Positions 44,422 through 52,802 of a stretch of 64,000 bases of DNA are shown in pieces. The DNA is from CAVZBW01 sp963778465 (GTDB lineage: Bacteria; Actinomycetota; Acidimicrobiia; Acidimicrobiales; RAAP-2): contig CAVZUK010000003.1 in NCBI GenBank assembly GCA_963778465.1, forward strand, positions 2,790,001-2,854,000, written 5' to 3'. The position numbers were made by a program, and so were the translations under genes. The notes under the pieces are model-generated. The model saw nothing but the letters and a program-made list of their open reading frames with translations, did no database searches and was not told where the DNA came from. How positions within the stretch are numbered: position 1 is the stretch's first letter; every line of letters begins with the position of its first letter.

Positions 44422-44788
44422 TCAATGGTGACTGACGAGCTTGCAACCCAAGCCGGCCAGAGGACCGGCGACGGTGAGGCCGTCAAAGGTGTTCTCCGAA
44501 TGACACTTGCGCCCCGAGGGCGTGGCAAACCAGGCGCTGAGCACCACCATGACGAACCCAACCACGCCGACCGCGCCCACGAGCCCTAGGGCCACTCGGG
44601 CAGCGTTGCCGGTCTGTGGGCCAAGGATGCCGGAGACCAGAGCCCCCAGGACGCCCGACGTAATGAAGCCCAGGACAACAGCGGCCAGGCTGCCTCACGA
44701 GCGCGCTCCAGGCCTCGCGCCAAGCACGAACTGCCTGTCCCCCTCCGTCGAAGTTGCTGGCGATGCTTTGCACAAACGGGTTCGTCAC
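44422..44788 (-). pseudogene. Small membrane protein with one frameshift
   Basis: GTG 44788, just after AGGAAGCC, gives MTNPFVQSIASNFDGGGQAV RAWREAWSALV. After a one-base shift near 44695 the protein continues LAAVVLGFITSGVLGALVSG ILGPQTGNAARVALGLVGAV GVVGFVMVVLSAWFATP to a stop at 44422. That is two clear membrane spans and a Cys-containing tail. The good match at the join suggests an assembly indel or recent mutation. Function unknown. The next ORF (44163-44400) follows after 21 bp. Confidence 0.5.
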
Positions 44789-45171
44789 GGCTTCCTATAA
44801 CGCAAAACGGATGGGAAGCCCAGACTGGCCTCGCCACCGACCTGCGACTACCCACCTCATTTTGGCGACGGAAATTGGCACTTCACTCCGGATCGGAAGG
44901 TGCTCAGTCCCATCTCGCGTTCGCCGAGCAGGCGACCGTTCAGCGGATGATGCTTCACTCCGGGAGGCTGAGGGAGGCAGGGTGTTCTCAGTAATCGCGG
45001 CGTTGGAACTGAATGTCGCCAAGCTGGGAGCCTAAATCCACCCAAGGCCCTGCTGATGGGAGTTCTCCCATTGACGCTGCAATCAGTCGCGAGTCGCCCT
45101 CTCCTGGCAGTATTCGGGTCATAGTGTTGTGCTGCCAAGCGGCGGACTTGAACCTACCAGGAGACATGCAG
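44789..45171. other. Intergenic stretch, no gene recognised
   Basis: Open frames on both strands lack motifs. The divergent promoters for the 44788 and 45172 genes are expected here. Confidence 0.35.
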
Positions 45172-45627
45172 ATGACACCTGCCGAGCCCCTTCGACCGGT
45201 CCCAGCGAACATTGATGGATGGAATGGCCGATGGGTGTGGAACGCCGCCACTGCGGTGTTCGATAATCCGGTACACCAGCACGCGTGGGCGAGGCAGGTC
45301 CAGGACGTGACCATCAGCGGCGAACGGTTGTTGCTCAAGGTCATGCAGACGTTCGCCAACGGGAGGCAGCGCAGCTGGACGTGGGACGGCGCGTTCGACG
45401 GAATCCCCCGTTCGATGGCCTGGGACGACGACGGCACTCCTGCGGCGTTCATCGCCTTCGTGCTCCTGAAAGACAACGTCGTTTCTGACGCCGTCTTCGG
45501 AGTCGACGACTTGTTCCTCGGGTCCGAATATTTCGTGCTGGACGGCGACAACTACAAGGTCTGGGGCCGATCGACCACCGCCGGCGAGGTGTACGACTAT
45601 TTTGAAGAATGGGACCGGATAGCTTGA
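45172..45627 (+). CDS. Hypothetical protein
   Basis: The 151-aa product starts at an ATG 8 bases after AGGAG; another ATG 6 bases upstream is too close to the ribosome site. It reads MTPAEPLRPVPANIDGWNGR WVWNAATAVFDNPVHQH, then LLLKVMQTFANGRQRSWTWD G, AWDDDGTPAAFIAFVLLKDN and a C-terminal KVWGRSTTAGEVYDYFEEWD. It is beta-rich and globular with no signal peptide. The family is not recognised; a lipocalin-like or DUF1579-like fold is a guess only. Confidence 0.6.
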   Translation: MTPAEPLRPVPANIDGWNGRWVWNAATAVFDNPVHQHAWARQVQDVTISGERLLLKVMQTFANGRQRSWTWDGAFDGIPRSMAWDDDGTPAAFIAFVLLKDNVVSDAVFGVDDLFLGSEYFVLDGDNYKVWGRSTTAGEVYDYFEEWDRIA

Positions 45628-45974
45628 GTCTGGCAAGGTTCGACGATCCCGAGGTCCGGGAGCCTTGAAGCGACGGTCAGCGCAGCGATGACCGGCGACG
45701 GCGTTCATGCAGAGCAGACCGACCGGCACTTCGCAAAATGCGGGTAGCAGTTCCGATCCGATGAGATTGGCGAAGCGATCAACGCGCTCGAGTTCGACGA
45801 GCGTTCGCCGACCGACGCGTTGCGCGGCTATCAGATCCCTCGGCTCGGAATTCGCGTTCCTCCGACAGCCGGCAATGCTCGGCGACGAGATGGGACTGAG
45901 CAACACGATTCAGCCGCGCAGCAGATCGTGCCTGCTGAACACATACGATCTGCTCCCCATAGTGCGCGACGATT
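45628..45974. other. Intergenic stretch, no gene recognised
   Basis: Minus-strand pieces such as RDLIAAQRVGRRTLVELERV are weakly protein-like but without start or family. I see nothing else. Confidence 0.3.
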
Positions 45975-46985
45975 GTGGCCGGGACTAGGTTATGGTCCCT
46001 GTCACCCGTGTTCGTAACCGGTGCTACCGGTCTCATTGGCTCCAACGTCTGCCAGCAGCTCACCGAGCGTGGTGACTCTGTCCATGCGCTCGCTCGACCG
46101 GGCAGCGATTTCGGCAGCCTCCGCGAGTTCGGGGTCACCCTCATAGAGGGCGACATCACCGACGTCACGAGCGTGCGCCGTGCTTCCGCCGGCTGCGAGT
46201 ACGCAATCCACGCGGCCGCGGTCCTCGGCGGCGCCAGCCAGGACATGGGCGAGCATCGACGAGTCAACACCGGCGGCGCATCGAACGTGTTCGACGCAGC
46301 CGAATCGCACGGCATGAAGAAGCTGGTCACGTTCGGCACCACGACGTACTTCGATTTCGAGAGGGCGCCGTTGTCCGAGTCCTCGCCGCTGCATCCCAAC
46401 CCGGCCGCCGACCCGTACACGCAGACCAAGCGAGCAGCGTTCGTCGAGGCGATGCGACGCGCCGACGAAGGCATGAACGTGTGCGTCGTCATCCCCGGCG
46501 GCACTTTCGGCCCTGCACCCTGCGTGCAGCGGTCGATGGAGGCGCCGAGCTACAACCTACGCATCCAACTCGCCTCCCAGGGCGAGTTCAACGAGGCGGT
46601 CAAGTTTCCGATCCCGTGGTCGTTCGCACCGGACGTGGCATGGGCGGCGATCGCAGCGCTCGACAAGGGCATCCGCGGCGAGAAGTACCTGGCCATGCCG
46701 AACTCGTCCGACGTCGCGAGTATGGCGGTCTTCGTGAACCGGGCGATGGAGCTCGCGGGCCTTCCCAACAACGTGGACGAGATCACGGTCGCCGACCTCG
46801 ACGCCGACGTGGCGCTGTGCGATCGGGTCGGACCGAGCGTGAACGCCCTCGCTCGTCAGCGGTTTCCCGAGCCCTTCTTCGACAACGCATACACGCGTTC
46901 CCTGCTCGGCTATGCGCCGAAGTCGCTCGATGAAGGCCTGCAGATCACGGTTGATTGGCTGCGCGAGCATAATCTCATGGCCTGA
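45975..46985 (+). CDS. NAD-dependent epimerase/dehydratase (extended SDR)
   Basis: The product is 336 aa from GTG 45975; GTG 46008 at MFVTGATGLIGSN is an alternative. Motifs: VFVTGATGLIGSNVCQQL (NAD), VTLIEGDITD, YAIHAAAVLGG, FGTTTYFD, DPYTQTKRAAFVEAM (catalytic YxxxK) and VIPGGTFGPAP. This is a normal extended SDR, similar to dihydroflavonol-4-reductase and sugar epimerases. The substrate cannot be inferred. No ribosome site found. Confidence 0.85.
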   Translation: MAGTRLWSLSPVFVTGATGLIGSNVCQQLTERGDSVHALARPGSDFGSLREFGVTLIEGDITDVTSVRRASAGCEYAIHAAAVLGGASQDMGEHRRVNTGGASNVFDAAESHGMKKLVTFGTTTYFDFERAPLSESSPLHPNPAADPYTQTKRAAFVEAMRRADEGMNVCVVIPGGTFGPAPCVQRSMEAPSYNLRIQLASQGEFNEAVKFPIPWSFAPDVAWAAIAALDKGIRGEKYLAMPNSSDVASMAVFVNRAMELAGLPNNVDEITVADLDADVALCDRVGPSVNALARQRFPEPFFDNAYTRSLLGYAPKSLDEGLQITVDWLREHNLMA

Positions 46986-47469
46986 CGCCGCCGAAGCACT
47001 CTTGCCATTCCCGCACCTACCGAAGTGATCAAGTAGCTGGCGAGAGCACGACAGGGTGGCACAACCAGTCGCGGGTATCGACGGTGTCACCGTCGGCGTC
47101 ATCACACGTTGACCGCGCAGCGTGTCGGCATCGTCGGTATCGTGTGTTCGGCGTCATGGAGTGCGCGCGTCGCGATCGCAAGAGCGTTGCTCGCCGAGCC
47201 GACCCATGACCGCCTTGAGGAGTTCTTCGGCGGGACTTGAACTCTACGGGTATTGGAGTGTGAGCGAGAGTGGATACATCCCGGTCGTCGATCATGAGTT
47301 TGGTAGGTGATTTTGCCCTTGAAGGTCGGACTGCCGACCTGAGTACCACCGCTGGACGTGGGGCTTTGGCCGTTAGATAATCCGGCGGCGAGATTCTCAG
47401 GGTGTGTTCGGCTAGGTCTTGACGAACCGCACCACGACCGGTGTCGTCGTTCGCGCCGGTCAACGCGCT
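46986..47469. other. Intergenic stretch, no gene recognised
   Basis: Only low-quality frames occur here. I see no motif, tRNA or clear terminator. Confidence 0.3.
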
Positions 47470-47883
47470 CACTCGGCCGGGCGGCGTGCCTGGCTTGGGT
47501 ACCCGTCGGAGGCGAGCCAGTCGCACTGGTCGAGCTGCCGGAGTTAGCCGGGGTTGAACGACGTCTCGACCGGCCGGTCATAGAGTCGGTGGCCACGTGC
47601 AACGCCCACAGTAGGTACTCAGTGACGTTGGCCGTCGTCGAGGTGCCCGTGCAGGCGAGGGCGCTCACCTGTTCGGAGGCGAGGACCGCGGAGAACAGCT
47701 CGTCGGGGTCGGTCGGGACCACATCAGCGCGCCGGCCCACCATCGCGGTGTCGTCAGCGCGTCGCGGAGAGCGTCGACGCCACTTGCCCTCCCCGCGGCG
47801 TCGACCCGGAACTCGGGCTCGTTCAGCAGCCGCCGCACGAGCCAACCGAGCACCAACCAGTCGGCGTGGGGGCGCGATCGCAT
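47470..47883 (-). pseudogene. Frameshifted hypothetical gene
   Basis: From ATG 47883 the minus strand reads MRSRPHADWLVLGWLVRRLL and VDALRDALTTPRWWAGAL. In a second frame follow DVVPTDPDELFSAVLASEQV and TANVTEYLLWALHVATD. A third frame gives HRLYDRPVETSFNPG, and another gives LRQLDQCDWLASDGYPSQAR RPAE-stop at 47470. All blocks look like one protein of about 135 residues broken by at least three indels. I cannot name the family. Confidence 0.4.
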
Positions 47884-48032
47884 GACTCCCTACCACCACC
47901 GGTGCCCCAACCATAGTAACTAATGGGGTTGGGCGGCCGCACCCCCGCCCCGACTGACAGCCTCACCACCAGATCCCAGACCCATCCCACGGTCAACAAG
48001 ACCCCGGTCAGGAGGAGCGCTACATTCAGAGC

Positions 48033-49037
48033 GTGAGCACCGCCTTACCGAATATCGAGGGCGTCGAAGCGACTTTTTGGCACCTCGACGACGCCGACTG
48101 GACGCCCGTGCAGAAGCAGCGGAACGCGGACGGCACCGTGGCCGTCGTGCGGGAGAAGTGGCCGATCATGCGGCCCGACTTCCTCTCGGCGTATGTGCAC
48201 TACGACCCTGGCATGGTGGTGCGACGGCATGGCCATCGCAGCAATCACATCGTGTTCGTCCTCGACGGCGGTGCGTGGATCGGTGACGACTGGTGCACCG
48301 CCGGAACCCACATCCACGTGCCGCTGGGCGCGACGTTCGGCCCGATTGTCGCCGGCCCGGACGGCGTGACCTGTTGGGAGCTGACCTTCGGCGAATTCGG
48401 CGGCTGGGGCGACGAGCAGGCGCTGTACGACCGCGAGATCGAAGCGCGCGGCGTCACGCCTCTGCCCGACCCGCCCCTCGACCTCGGAGACTGGTTTAAG
48501 GACCCTCGCGGTGACGTCGGTGCCGAGCGCGGCACGCCGCGCGTCCCCGGTCTGCTCGAGACCGTCACGATGATGGACCAACTAAAGTGGACCGAGGTCA
48601 AACGCCAGCGAAACGCCGACGGCAGTGTCTCCGCCATCCGCGAGAAGTGGCCGATCGCGCAGCCCAACTTCATGACCGCGTACATCGAGTACGACTCGAG
48701 GATGATCACGCGCCGCCACGGGCACTTCGGTCACCATCTCGTTTGGGTCATCGCGGGCGGCGCGTGGTTCGGCGATCGTTGGTGCCCGGCTGGCACCCAC
48801 ATCGAGCTCCCGTTCGGTGCGGCCTTCGGCCCGATCATCGCGAGCGACGAGGGGACCCGCTTCCTCGAGATCACCAACGGCGACTTCCGCAGCTGGGGCG
48901 ACCAACCCGAGACGTTCGACGAAGCTGTCGCCGCACACGCGGTCACGCCTTTGCCTGACCCGCCCATAGAGCTCGGCGCATGGTTCGGAGACAAACGCGG
49001 CTTTTGGGCACCGAACGGGCAGCCAGCAACGAGCTGA
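48033..49037 (+). CDS. Tandem cupin-like protein with internal duplication
   Basis: The 334-aa product from GTG 48033 consists of two homologous halves of about 160 residues. Compare WTPVQKQRNADGTVAVVREK WPI with WTEVKRQRNADGSVSAIREK WPI, and HGHRSNHIVFVLDGGAWIGD with HGHFGHHLVWVIAGGAWFGD. Each half has the RRHGH..(N/H)H motif and a Gly-rich turn of cupin barrels, and each ends with VTPLPDPP.(D/E)LG. The fold suggests a metal-binding, sensor-like or small-molecule-binding role. GGAGGAG lies 13-14 bases upstream of the start, rather far. Confidence 0.72.
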   Translation: MSTALPNIEGVEATFWHLDDADWTPVQKQRNADGTVAVVREKWPIMRPDFLSAYVHYDPGMVVRRHGHRSNHIVFVLDGGAWIGDDWCTAGTHIHVPLGATFGPIVAGPDGVTCWELTFGEFGGWGDEQALYDREIEARGVTPLPDPPLDLGDWFKDPRGDVGAERGTPRVPGLLETVTMMDQLKWTEVKRQRNADGSVSAIREKWPIAQPNFMTAYIEYDSRMITRRHGHFGHHLVWVIAGGAWFGDRWCPAGTHIELPFGAAFGPIIASDEGTRFLEITNGDFRSWGDQPETFDEAVAAHAVTPLPDPPIELGAWFGDKRGFWAPNGQPATS

Positions 49038-49056
49038 TCCGACCGCCCGTCGCGGA

Positions 49057-49392
49057 CCCGGGCTCATCGCCGGCGGGCTCACCAACAAGGAGATCGCCAC
49101 GGAGCTCTTCCTCAGCCCCAAGACCCTGTCCCGTGCCGATAGTGAGCTAACGGTCTTCGCCGGCCTCTGGGAGTACTGGGAGCCGGATGGAGACGGTCTC
49201 TACACCTGTTCCAACATCACCACCGACGCTGGCGAGGACGGGGCGGACGTCCACAACCGCATGCCCGTCATCCTCGAAGCTGACGCGTAGAACGATTGGC
49301 TGAGTTCCGACAGCTCACCGGAGGCGGTCGGCGAACTTCTGGTGCCGGTGCCGGGCGGCGCGCTCATTACGTCCGTACCGAACGACCAGTAA
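49057..49392 (+). pseudogene. Chimeric remnant: LuxR helix-turn-helix joined to an SRAP (YedK/HMCES-type) fragment
   Basis: One open frame reads GLIAGGLTNKEIATELFLSP KT, the recognition helices of a LuxR-type HTH. After eight residues it continues FAGLWEYWEPDGDGLYTCSN ITTDAG and HNRMPVIL, the conserved middle of SOS-response-associated peptidase (SRAP) proteins. After an in-frame TAG the SRAP similarity continues (NDWLSSDSSPEAVGELLVPV) to 49392. Neither protein's catalytic N-terminus is present. A deletion that fused two genes is the simplest explanation. Confidence 0.65.
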
Positions 49393-49721
49393 CTGCTGAG
49401 CAATCCAGCCGATAGTCGGCGAGTGAGCAGCGCCACGACACTCGATCGGCACGTCCTTCTCGATCGGCTGACCGATTCTTCACACATCAAACAAGCCGAC
49501 CCCTGACCGAATACCTAGGCCTCGCCTGTGGGGGAGATCCAGTTGGCAAGGTCGTCATCCAACGTAGATTCGACAGCCGCCCAAACCACGCATACGGCCG
49601 GACTGAGTAGCTGGCTATTTATGCAGCTCAGAGGTGGTGTCGGAGGGGGGACTTGTCCACTTGCGACATTCTCGGCCGTATTGGACCTGAGCTCGTGAGC
49701 TCGACCGCCGCGCCCAGCTAG
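49393..49721. other. Intergenic stretch with an att-like sequence
   Basis: It holds the 20-nt copy of the tRNA-Leu 3' end (49636-49655). A minus-strand tail VVWAAVESTLDDDLANWISP TGEA-stop at 49515-49600 looks like the end of a lost gene. The IS1380 element begins at 49722. Confidence 0.4.
49636..49655. repeat. att-like direct repeat of the tRNA-Leu 3' end (left copy)
   Basis: GGTGTCGGAGGGGGGACTTG is identical to 63445-63464, which covers the acceptor and part of the T arm of the tRNA-Leu gene. The tRNA is on the minus strand, so its 3' end faces left, toward this copy. That is the geometry expected for an element integrated at a tRNA 3' end. Confidence 0.55.
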
Positions 49722-49739
49722 CCCCAGCTCTTCACGAGA
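49722..49739 (+). repeat. Left terminal inverted repeat of the IS1380-type element
   Basis: CCCCAGCTCTTCACGAGA, perfect partner of 51388-51405. Confidence 0.8.
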
Positions 49740-49913
49740 ATCCGGCGGTGGCCGTTGGCGGCATTCGGATCGATGGCGACGGGCGCTGGGCAGTGATTCG
49801 TTACCTCGTGAGGTCGCGACGGCCCTCATTTGGCGGCATCTCGTCCAGCGAGGTCGTGTGGAATGCGCGACGGGTCCAACCGGTGTCCCACTGCGCGTCG
49901 GGGTTGGTGGTGC

Positions 49914-51284
49914 TCAGGTGAGCGCGGCGATGCGCCGATGGGCGCGGACGATGTCTTCGGCGCTCGGCCAGTGATGAAGCACGCGGATGACGAGGCGGCG
50001 GCCTCGGCGGACCAGACGACCGGGTGCGTGGAGGAAGGACCAACGCAGGGCCTTCGGACGGGCCGTGGCGAGTGTTCCCTCGAGGCACAGGAGCTGGAAC
50101 CAACGCACGAGGTCGGCCGACAGCGCGACCACAAAGAGCCAGGCGCGGTTGGCGGCGAGATCGGCGAAAGGGAACCGCAGGAGCCCCGACTCCTTCAGCC
50201 GCAAGATGTGGTCCTCCACGTGGGCGTGGGCCCGCATGATCTGGTCGAGCTCGACCGGCGAGCCGTCGCAGTCGGTGTAGAAGCCCCAGTAGCGGTAGTC
50301 GGTTGCCCGGAAGAGGCTCTGCTGGGCGCCGGGATGCAAGGGCTCTCGGCGCACGATGAACCGAGTGCCCCCGGGCCACTCCGACAGGTCCACCTCGTCA
50401 CTCAGCTCGATCACTCCGGAGCCCGGACGCACCTCGCCCTCTTGGGTCACGGCCGGTTCCCAGAGCTCGTCCATCCCGACGGCGTTGAAGATGGCCCCTT
50501 GGACCTGGGCGTTCGTGCGAGCGACCACCAGAAAGGCCACATTCCTCGCCCGGCAGCCCGAAACGAAGCCCTGTGTGCAGCCGGCCGAGTCGCTGCGGAC
50601 GACCATGGCACGCGTAACGGCGGCGGGGTCGTCGCCGGGGCGGTGGCCACCGGCGACCTCGTCGGGGAGCTGGGCGATGGCGGCGTCGAGGACATCGAGG
50701 TGGTCGCTCACCGTGTTGGCGGCGGCGTTGCCCGGCCGAAGCAGCGACGACAGGCACTCACCGGTGGCATCGGCGAAGCAGAGCATCGGGTGATAGCCCC
50801 ACCCGCCCTTGTAGGTCGGCCCGGTGCCCTCCTTCGTGTCGGTGTGGATCTCGACGAGCGACGCGTCGATGTCCAAGACCACCGGCACGACGCCGGTGGT
50901 CTTGGAGGAACGGCGCCACACCGTGTTCCTGACCGAGGCAACCGCCCGCTCCAGGTGCTCCAAGGTGGTCGAGGACAGCTCGTGGAAGGCCCGCCACACC
51001 GTCGAGTCCGACGGCACCGAACCGAAGAGGTCCTCCTGGGCGCGCAGGTGCTCGATGTCCAGACAGCTCTCTCCGCCGCCGGCGAGCACGAGCGCCATCT
51101 GGACGAGGACCTTGCCCCGGTCGTGCAGCGGGAGCCGCTCACCACGGAATGGGATCGCCGCCGAGAGGGAATCGCCGAGCCCAAGACGGTCTGCAAAACA
51201 GCCAAGGGCGTGCAGTCCGACGTGTGCCGCCACCTGGTCGCCGCCAGGTTCCACGATGACCGAGCGGGCGCTGTTAGCGTGCAT
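49914..51284 (-). CDS. IS1380-family transposase
   Basis: The product is 456 aa. Typical IS1380 blocks: QMALVLAGGGESCLDIEHLR, VPSDSTVWRAFHELS, VVLDIDASLVEIHTDTKEGT (first Asp), MVVRSDSAGCTQGFVSGC (second Asp), YRYWGFYTDCDGSPVELDQI MRAHAHVEDHILRLKE (Glu region) and PKALRWSFLHAPGRLVRRGR R. Full length and uninterrupted, so probably functional. Confidence 0.93.
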   Translation of the reverse strand: MHANSARSVIVEPGGDQVAAHVGLHALGCFADRLGLGDSLSAAIPFRGERLPLHDRGKVLVQMALVLAGGGESCLDIEHLRAQEDLFGSVPSDSTVWRAFHELSSTTLEHLERAVASVRNTVWRRSSKTTGVVPVVLDIDASLVEIHTDTKEGTGPTYKGGWGYHPMLCFADATGECLSSLLRPGNAAANTVSDHLDVLDAAIAQLPDEVAGGHRPGDDPAAVTRAMVVRSDSAGCTQGFVSGCRARNVAFLVVARTNAQVQGAIFNAVGMDELWEPAVTQEGEVRPGSGVIELSDEVDLSEWPGGTRFIVRREPLHPGAQQSLFRATDYRYWGFYTDCDGSPVELDQIMRAHAHVEDHILRLKESGLLRFPFADLAANRAWLFVVALSADLVRWFQLLCLEGTLATARPKALRWSFLHAPGRLVRRGRRLVIRVLHHWPSAEDIVRAHRRIAALT

Positions 51285-51387
51285 CTCGTAGGTGCCCTTC
51301 TTCCCTGGATCTTGGTTGGTCTCGCAACCCCAAGACTCGCAGGTGGGAAGGGCACGTACGCGTATACGCGCTGGTCAGCTCATGCGG

Positions 51388-51405
51388 TCTCGTGAAGAGC
51401 TGGGG
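51388..51405 (-). repeat. Right terminal inverted repeat of the IS1380-type element
   Basis: TCTCGTGAAGAGCTGGGG, the exact reverse complement of 49722-49739. Confidence 0.8.
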
Positions 51406-51524
51406 CTAGCGGTGGGTCGACCCCGACCAGGTCGACATTGAATCAAGTAGCCAACCCGACGCGTCTGTTCAAGGTGACGGCTCGAGTCCTTCACGGTGGA
51501 CTCTATGGGGCGGATTTCAAACCT

Positions 51525-52208
51525 TCACTTCAGGATGTTCACGGCCCGCGCGACCACCAATAAGGCCACGATGAGCGAGATGGCTTCCTCCGCCATCATC
51601 ATCAGCTTCATCCACGGCCTGATCGCTGACACATCGGTTGGGCTGAAGGCTGTTGCCGTTGCGAACGAGAAGTGGAAATAGTCGACGAATTTCGGGTACC
51701 AGTCAGCACCGACATGCTCCTCGTTGTTCATTTCGGGGAAGACGAGTGCGGGAGCCCTCTCCACATTCCTTGCACGCGCGACCGGTCCCCCTCGATCCAA
51801 ATCCCAGTACCAGAGGCCGAAGGCAATGACATTGGTGAGCCAGATGGCGGCGCCACTTGCGAGGAGCACCTTTGCGTTATTGGTGAATGGAGAAGTGTCG
51901 ACGATGGCGACAACGAGCCGGATGGCGGCGGCGGCATTGGCCACCGTAATGATCCCGATGAGGATGTCCGTAAGCACTCGCAGCCACCGCTGGTCGCGAT
52001 CAATTCGGCCCGGATCCCCAACGATCAGTACGCCCAGCAGAACCACCTCTAGCACGAGGACTACCCATCGGGCGTCTCCGTTGCGCAGCTGAGACGGCAA
52101 TGAGGCTCGAAGGAGGCCAGCCACGAGCACGGCGAGGCCCATCGGCCAGCGCGGCTCCCCAAGCCTCGGCGCCTCCGCTGAGTGATTCACATCGGGAGTT
52201 GCTGTCAC
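51525..52208 (-). CDS. Predicted multi-span membrane protein, pore-loop-like C-terminus
   Basis: The product is about 227 aa from GTG 52208; GTG 52271 is possible but overlaps the upstream gene. It has four or five hydrophobic helices: MGLAVLVAGLLRASLPS, WVVLVLEVVLLGVLIVGDPG, LTDILIGIITVANAAAAIRL and AKVLLASGAAIWLTNVIAFG LWYW. Near the end FVDYFHFSFATATAFSPTDV SAIRPWMKLMMMAEEAISL resembles the pore region and last helix of two-TM channels, without a normal K+ filter. It follows the K+ channel gene on the same strand. Transport role inferred only. Confidence 0.7.
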   Translation of the reverse strand: MTATPDVNHSAEAPRLGEPRWPMGLAVLVAGLLRASLPSQLRNGDARWVVLVLEVVLLGVLIVGDPGRIDRDQRWLRVLTDILIGIITVANAAAAIRLVVAIVDTSPFTNNAKVLLASGAAIWLTNVIAFGLWYWDLDRGGPVARARNVERAPALVFPEMNNEEHVGADWYPKFVDYFHFSFATATAFSPTDVSAIRPWMKLMMMAEEAISLIVALLVVARAVNILK

Positions 52209-52233
52209 CGGTACGCCATTGGAGAGGCCGGAC

Positions 52234-52770
52234 CTACGTGGCGTGCCGCTGCTGACTGAGCTTGATGGCACTGACGATGAGGCGAGCCACGAGAGCCAGG
52301 ATCACCAGATCCAAGAACATCTGGGACGTGACGACTAACCGGGCAGCTTCGGTCTTTGCTGTGATGTCACCGAATCCGACGGTCGTGAAGACGGTCGTAG
52401 AGAAGTACATGGCATCGGTGCGGCTCAGATGTTCACCAAACGATGTCGCTTGCGCATGGGCCATGAGGAAGTACGCCGTAGCGAACAGGAGAATGTAGAG
52501 CGGGATCGTGAAGGCGAGAGCTTCGACCGCACGCAGGGTCGGATGCTGGGACCGAATGATCTGCCGAACCTGGAAAGCGATGATGGCGACGATCACCAGC
52601 ACTCCCAGTACCAGCTCTGCCATCGCCGCAGCGTCAGTGCCGTGATCCATCGGAAGCAGGAAGTAGATGATGACAACAATGGCGATCGTGACAAGCGTGC
52701 GCACGATTGCGATGGTGACGAGGCGCCTCCGTTGCCGGACAGGCACGTCGTTCTTGAGAGTTTCGGTCAT
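52234..52770 (-). CDS. Two-pore-type potassium channel family protein
   Basis: The product is 178 aa from ATG 52770. It has an N-terminal pair of hydrophobic helices (LVTIAIVVIIYFLLP and LGVLVIVAIIAFQV), then an Ion_trans_2 module: LYILLFATAYFLM, pore helix DAMYFSTTVFTTVGFGDITA and the last helix VTSQMFLDLVILALVARLIV. The filter is TVGFGD where most K+ channels have TVGYGD. No RCK/TrkA domain follows. It lies in a run of minus-strand membrane genes (51525-54301) and probably shares its regulation with them. Confidence 0.87.
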   Translation of the reverse strand: MTETLKNDVPVRQRRRLVTIAIVRTLVTIAIVVIIYFLLPMDHGTDAAAMAELVLGVLVIVAIIAFQVRQIIRSQHPTLRAVEALAFTIPLYILLFATAYFLMAHAQATSFGEHLSRTDAMYFSTTVFTTVGFGDITAKTEAARLVVTSQMFLDLVILALVARLIVSAIKLSQQRHAT

Positions 52771-52802
52771 CGCCAGTTGCACCGCATCATGTCGAGAGAG
52801 AT

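Larger units (their letters stand above)
49722..51405 (-). mobile_element. IS1380-type insertion sequence with perfect TIRs
   Basis: The 1684-bp element is bounded by perfect inverted repeats, CCCCAGCTCTTCACGAGA at 49722-49739 and its complement at 51388-51405. It is flanked by CTAG on both sides (49718-49721 and 51406-51409), a likely 4-bp target duplication. Because CTAG is its own complement, the ends could also be read as slightly longer repeats. It carries one transposase gene on the minus strand. Confidence 0.8.

Noticed and set aside
45154..45906. Minus-strand frame of 250 codons
   Set aside because: Mostly antisense to the 45172-45627 gene, which has the better start and composition; the rest is unconvincing.
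49830..51395. Plus-strand frame of 521 codons inside the IS1380 element
   Set aside because: Antisense to the intact IS1380 transposase.
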